Shown: one piece after another, positions 4,548-6,861 of the stretch
Numbering within the stretch: the first letter of the stretch is position 1
Layout: each line of letters begins with the position of its first letter
DNA from: Clostridia bacterium
GTDB taxonomy: Bacteria > Bacillota > Clostridia > Oscillospirales > CAG-272
DNA: 6,861 bases
Reading direction: 5' to 3'
NCBI GenBank assembly: GCA_029010655.1
Contig: JAQXKW010000039.1
Location: forward strand, 1-6,861
Notes under the pieces: generated by a model
Databases searched by the model: none
Seen by the model: only the letters and a program-made list of their open reading frames with translations
What the model was told of the DNA's origin: nothing
Translations under genes and position numbers: made by a program

Positions 4548-5565
4548 AAAACTCTATGGGATAGGCAAGATAGCCGATTTCCTCCAGCTCGTCAAGGGTG
4601 ACAAGCCCCGCAGGGGCATGAAGCACCGACGGTATGCGGTTCACAATTGTGGCGCAGGTATGCTCCACAGTTTTAGGCTTTACCGTGTGAAATTCCGTGT
4701 CCGGCTCGCCGAATATTTTCCAGTCGCACATGTCGCCGTCGTCCTCCCCGTACACCTTTCCGATACACTGCGTTTCAATAACAGGTCCCTGAAAGGTTTC
4801 CGTTGTTACCACCGCCGCCATGCCGATGCAGTTCCCCTCGGGAATGTTTTTCCCGAGAGTATGGGAATAAACGTCCCCTTTGCCGAAGTACGGAACGCAT
4901 TTTTGTGTCTGACAGCGCACGGTAAGTCCCAGCTTTGCCGCCAGAGCCTCGTTGGAATTCCACACATATGAGGGTTCAAGAGCTTCGGGGTGCGCTATTT
5001 CTTTTTCAAATTCCTCCGGCGTCAGTCCCACTCCGTGGGCTTTTGCAAGGGCGAGACCGTAATCCTCCACGTTATAGGACACAGCTCCCTCAATTCTTTC
5101 TATTCTGTGACACCCTCCTGCTATCATCGCCACCGAGTTTACCCAGAATATATCCTCCATTCCGCTTCCCGTAAAGGTACAGCCGTACTCCTTGGCGATA
5201 ACGTCAAGGCGGTTTGCACGGACAGGGTCGGTTGTGCGGCAGTATGTGGCTTCTTCGCAGGTGGTTATTACGTTTATGCCCCGTGAGAGACATTTTACAA
5301 AATGGTCGTAACAATCGCTCACAAAGCTGAAAAGCGTTACCACCGCAATATCCGGATCGGTCTCATCGAGAACGGCGTCTGCGTCGTTTCGGATAAGAAC
5401 GCCGGTTTTATGGCCAAGACCCGCATAATCTCCTATATCCATGCCTACTATCTCCGGGTCAATGTCTATGGCTCCTACGATTTCAACCCCTTTTTCATAC
5501 ATATAACGTATGGTATATTTGCTCATTTTGCCGCACCCGTACTGAACTGCTTTTATTTTTCTCAT
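4540..5565 (-). CDS. DapB-fold NAD(P)-dependent dehydrogenase (2,4-diaminopentanoate dehydrogenase-like)
   Basis: A 341-residue cytoplasmic protein with an N-terminal Rossmann domain (about 1-130) starting with the nucleotide-binding turn YGCGKM (9-14) and the GAIDID strand (31-36), as in dihydrodipicolinate reductase relatives. The segment PEIVGMDIGDYAGLG (37-51) and the C-terminal NRIPSVLHAPAGLVT (299-313) resemble the 2,4-diaminopentanoate dehydrogenase branch, which deaminates an ornithine-fermentation intermediate. GSGMEDIFW (133-141) sits where that branch usually has a glycine-rich GTG-type loop, so the substrate may not be diaminopentanoate. No ornithine-pathway partners are in the window. 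GGAGG at 5571-5575, five bases before the ATG, fixes the start. An AT-rich stretch (5590-5600) could hold the -10, but I see no convincing -35. The family call is fairly firm and the substrate is open. Confidence 0.75.
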   Translation of the reverse strand: MRKIKAVQYGCGKMSKYTIRYMYEKGVEIVGAIDIDPEIVGMDIGDYAGLGHKTGVLIRNDADAVLDETDPDIAVVTLFSFVSDCYDHFVKCLSRGINVITTCEEATYCRTTDPVRANRLDVIAKEYGCTFTGSGMEDIFWVNSVAMIAGGCHRIERIEGAVSYNVEDYGLALAKAHGVGLTPEEFEKEIAHPEALEPSYVWNSNEALAAKLGLTVRCQTQKCVPYFGKGDVYSHTLGKNIPEGNCIGMAAVVTTETFQGPVIETQCIGKVYGEDDGDMCDWKIFGEPDTEFHTVKPKTVEHTCATIVNRIPSVLHAPAGLVTLDELEEIGYLAYPIEFYI

Positions 5566-5660
5566 TTTGTCCTCCGTGAAAAATGCTTTATAAATATAAT
5601 GCGCCGTTTCGGCTCCCGTTATGTGGAGACATTACATTTTCCGAAAAGAGTGTTCAGTTG

Positions 5661-5689
5661 TTGATTTCGGGGATTTTTTATGCTATCAT
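5661..5689 (+). promoter_or_regulatory. Extended -10 promoter of the phosphopantetheinyl transferase gene
   Basis: TTGATT (5661-5666) lies 17 bp before TATCAT (5684-5689), which is preceded by the extended -10 TGC (5681-5683). Transcription would start near 5696. The in-frame ATG at 5680 falls inside the promoter spacer, so it would not be in the message. This supports initiation at 5722. Confidence 0.65.
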
Positions 5690-5721
5690 TATTGCGTAAT
5701 AAAAAAGGGGGTGTCTGTGAT

Positions 5722-6408
5722 ATGTGCGAAAATCTCAACAAAACCGTGCTTTATGCGGTCTCGGTATCCCCGCTCAGCACCCCCTCTCTTTTTCGTGCGG
5801 CATACGACAGCGTACCGCCCCACAGGCGGCAGAAGGTTGACCGATGCAAAAATCCCCGTGACAAATATCTTTCGCTGGGAGCGTATCTTCTGCTTCGCTA
5901 CGGGCTTCGGAATACGGGGATTGACCCTTTGCCATCAAGGTTATCGTACGGAGAACAAGGAAAGCCCTTTTTTGAGGACTGCGGCGTGCGCTTCAATCTG
6001 TCCCATTCGGGGGATTATGCCATTTGCGCCCTATCCCCTACGGACGTAGGGTGCGATATAGAAAAAATCGCCCTGTGCCCCATGGAAATTGCCCGTCGGT
6101 TTTTCACCGAGGACGAATACAGAGAAATTAAGGCACAGCCCGAGGGGGAAATGAGGGACGGTTTGTTTTACCGCTACTGGACCTTGAAGGAGAGCTTCAT
6201 AAAGGCGACGGGACAGGGCTTCGGACTTCCCCTCAATTCTTTTAAGATAAACTTAGGAGAAAACATTTCAGTTACCCAATCCTTTGACCGCCGTGTTTAT
6301 TCCTTTGAGGAATTCGGGGACATTCCCGGCTACAAGTGCGCTGTTTGCACCGCAGGAGACAGGGGCGTCGCTGCCTTTCGCATGGCAGAGCTTTCGGAGA
6401 TTTTATAA
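5722..6408 (+). CDS. Sfp-type 4'-phosphopantetheinyl transferase
   Basis: A 228-residue enzyme that moves the phosphopantetheine arm of coenzyme A onto a serine of acyl or peptidyl carrier proteins. Family motifs in order are GKPFF (80-84), FNLSHSGDY (91-99), GCDIEKI (110-116), RRFFTEDEY (125-133) and WTLKESFIKATGQG (153-166). D112, E114 and E157 fit the Mg-binding acids and K161 the conserved lysine. Length matches the two-lobed Sfp class rather than the shorter AcpS class. An ATG at 5680 would add 14 residues, but 5722 is preferred: AAGGGGG (5705-5711) precedes it and the promoter overlaps the upstream ATG. No polyketide or nonribosomal synthetase genes are in the window, so its carrier protein is unknown; fatty-acid ACP is possible. 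It is transcribed divergently from the dehydrogenase. Confidence 0.93.
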   Translation: MCENLNKTVLYAVSVSPLSTPSLFRAAYDSVPPHRRQKVDRCKNPRDKYLSLGAYLLLRYGLRNTGIDPLPSRLSYGEQGKPFFEDCGVRFNLSHSGDYAICALSPTDVGCDIEKIALCPMEIARRFFTEDEYREIKAQPEGEMRDGLFYRYWTLKESFIKATGQGFGLPLNSFKINLGENISVTQSFDRRVYSFEEFGDIPGYKCAVCTAGDRGVAAFRMAELSEIL

Positions 6409-6418
6409 GGGTAAGAGT

Positions 6419-6450
6419 GTAAAAAAGCAGGCAAACGCCTGCTTTTTTAC
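6419..6450. terminator. Bidirectional intrinsic terminator between convergent genes
   Basis: A perfect 14-bp stem, GTAAAAAAGCAGGC (6419-6432) with its complement (6437-6450) around AAAC, has A-tracts on the left and T-tracts on the right and so works on both strands. The TAA stop codon of the minus-strand acyltransferase (6449-6447) lies inside the right arm. Confidence 0.93.
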
Positions 6451-6861
6451 TGTTCGTCAATTTTTTCGTATTTCACGTATTCGTAATTGCTCATTTTACT
6501 TCTGCTTACCATGCAGTCGTACACAGACTTGCAGAGAGCCGAGGTTTTCTCTTTTATGCCGCCGTCGCCCTCAGCGGTAAAAGGTCCGTCAATATAAATC
6601 GTTATTTTCGGCTTTCTTCCCCGCCTGCGTTTCTGATAGGTGGTAGTCATGCAGTACACCGGCTTTTCGTATTTCAGAGGATATCTGAACGAATCCGGCG
6701 GGAACGGACGGATAAATGTACAATAGTCCCACAAATGTGCCTCAGGGTATATAACAATACAGCATTTCTCACTCAGGCGAAGCTCCATTGCCGCCAAAAA
6801 CTGCTTCATTCCGCTTATGTTTTCGGGCAGAGGCAAAGCCCCCAGATAGGGGAGCAGCTTT
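6447..6861 (-). CDS. PlsC-like lysophospholipid acyltransferase (C-terminal part)
   Basis: The frame is open to the window edge, so the 5' part is missing; 137 C-terminal residues are visible. They fit the second half of a 1-acylglycerol-3-phosphate acyltransferase-type enzyme, which adds the second acyl chain in phospholipid synthesis at the membrane. The visible start, LGALPLPENISGMKQ, is followed by IVIYPEAHLWDY, the counterpart of the family's FPEGTRS substrate-binding motif (codons near 6746-6729). Then come IRPF, KPVYCMTTTYQKR and ITIYIDGP. EAHLW in place of EGTRS is, from memory, common in clostridial members; this was not searched. The catalytic HxxxxD motif would lie upstream and cannot be checked. 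A TTG at 6836 is not the start, because related sequence continues before it. The stop codon lies within the shared terminator. Confidence 0.82.
   Translation of the reverse strand, partial: KLLPYLGALPLPENISGMKQFLAAMELRLSEKCCIVIYPEAHLWDYCTFIRPFPPDSFRYPLKYEKPVYCMTTTYQKRRRGRKPKITIYIDGPFTAEGDGGIKEKTSALCKSVYDCMVSRSKMSNYEYVKYEKIDEQ

Noticed and set aside
4504..4971. A 155-codon plus-strand frame opposite the dehydrogenase
   Set aside because: It begins in the terminator and direct repeat and otherwise lies antisense to a well-supported Rossmann-fold gene.

Overview
The window looks like a chromosomal segment of a Gram-positive anaerobe of the class Clostridia (Oscillospiraceae/Ruminococcaceae-like). 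The evidence is AGGAGG-type ribosome binding sites, a sigma-A-type promoter, U-tract terminators, a surface 5'-nucleotidase with a C-terminal membrane anchor, a two-subunit class I fumarase, and palindromic interspersed repeats of a style I associate with such genomes. The organism assignment is inference from gene content; no rRNA or other marker is present.

Layout, left to right. (1) A plus-strand operon: the 3' end of a fumarase-type hydro-lyase alpha subunit (1-308), its beta subunit (318-851), and a 10-TM EamA/DMT transporter (835-1719) whose start overlaps the beta subunit by 17 bp. It ends at a strong hairpin terminator (1732-1781). (2) A gene-free repeat island (about 1782-2513). It holds a long imperfect inverted repeat (1838-2085), several copies of an ATTGC...GCAATGACA palindromic element, two copies of a GCAATGACA + hairpin + GGCGGCTTCGCCGCC module, and a heptamer tandem repeat that runs into the stop codon of the next gene. 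(3) Two minus-strand genes, apparently transcribed separately: an exported, membrane-anchored 5'-nucleotidase/metallophosphoesterase (2514-4412) with its own promoter, and a DapB-fold NAD(P)-dependent dehydrogenase related to 2,4-diaminopentanoate dehydrogenase (4540-5565). (4) A divergent plus-strand Sfp-type 4'-phosphopantetheinyl transferase (best start 5722, end 6408). (5) A bidirectional terminator shared with a convergent, 5'-truncated PlsC-like acyltransferase (6447 to beyond 6861).

The genes look like ordinary metabolism: dicarboxylate hydration, an amino-acid-type dehydrogenase, carrier-protein activation, phospholipid acylation and extracellular nucleotide scavenging. I see no defence system, integrase, transposase, CRISPR array or RNA gene. 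The unusual part is the repeat island. Several modules recur in both orientations with changed but still self-complementary stems. One repeat arm appears to supply the transporter operon's terminator, and another forms a minus-strand terminator-like hairpin. Whether this is a known repeat family in the host genome cannot be decided from this window alone.
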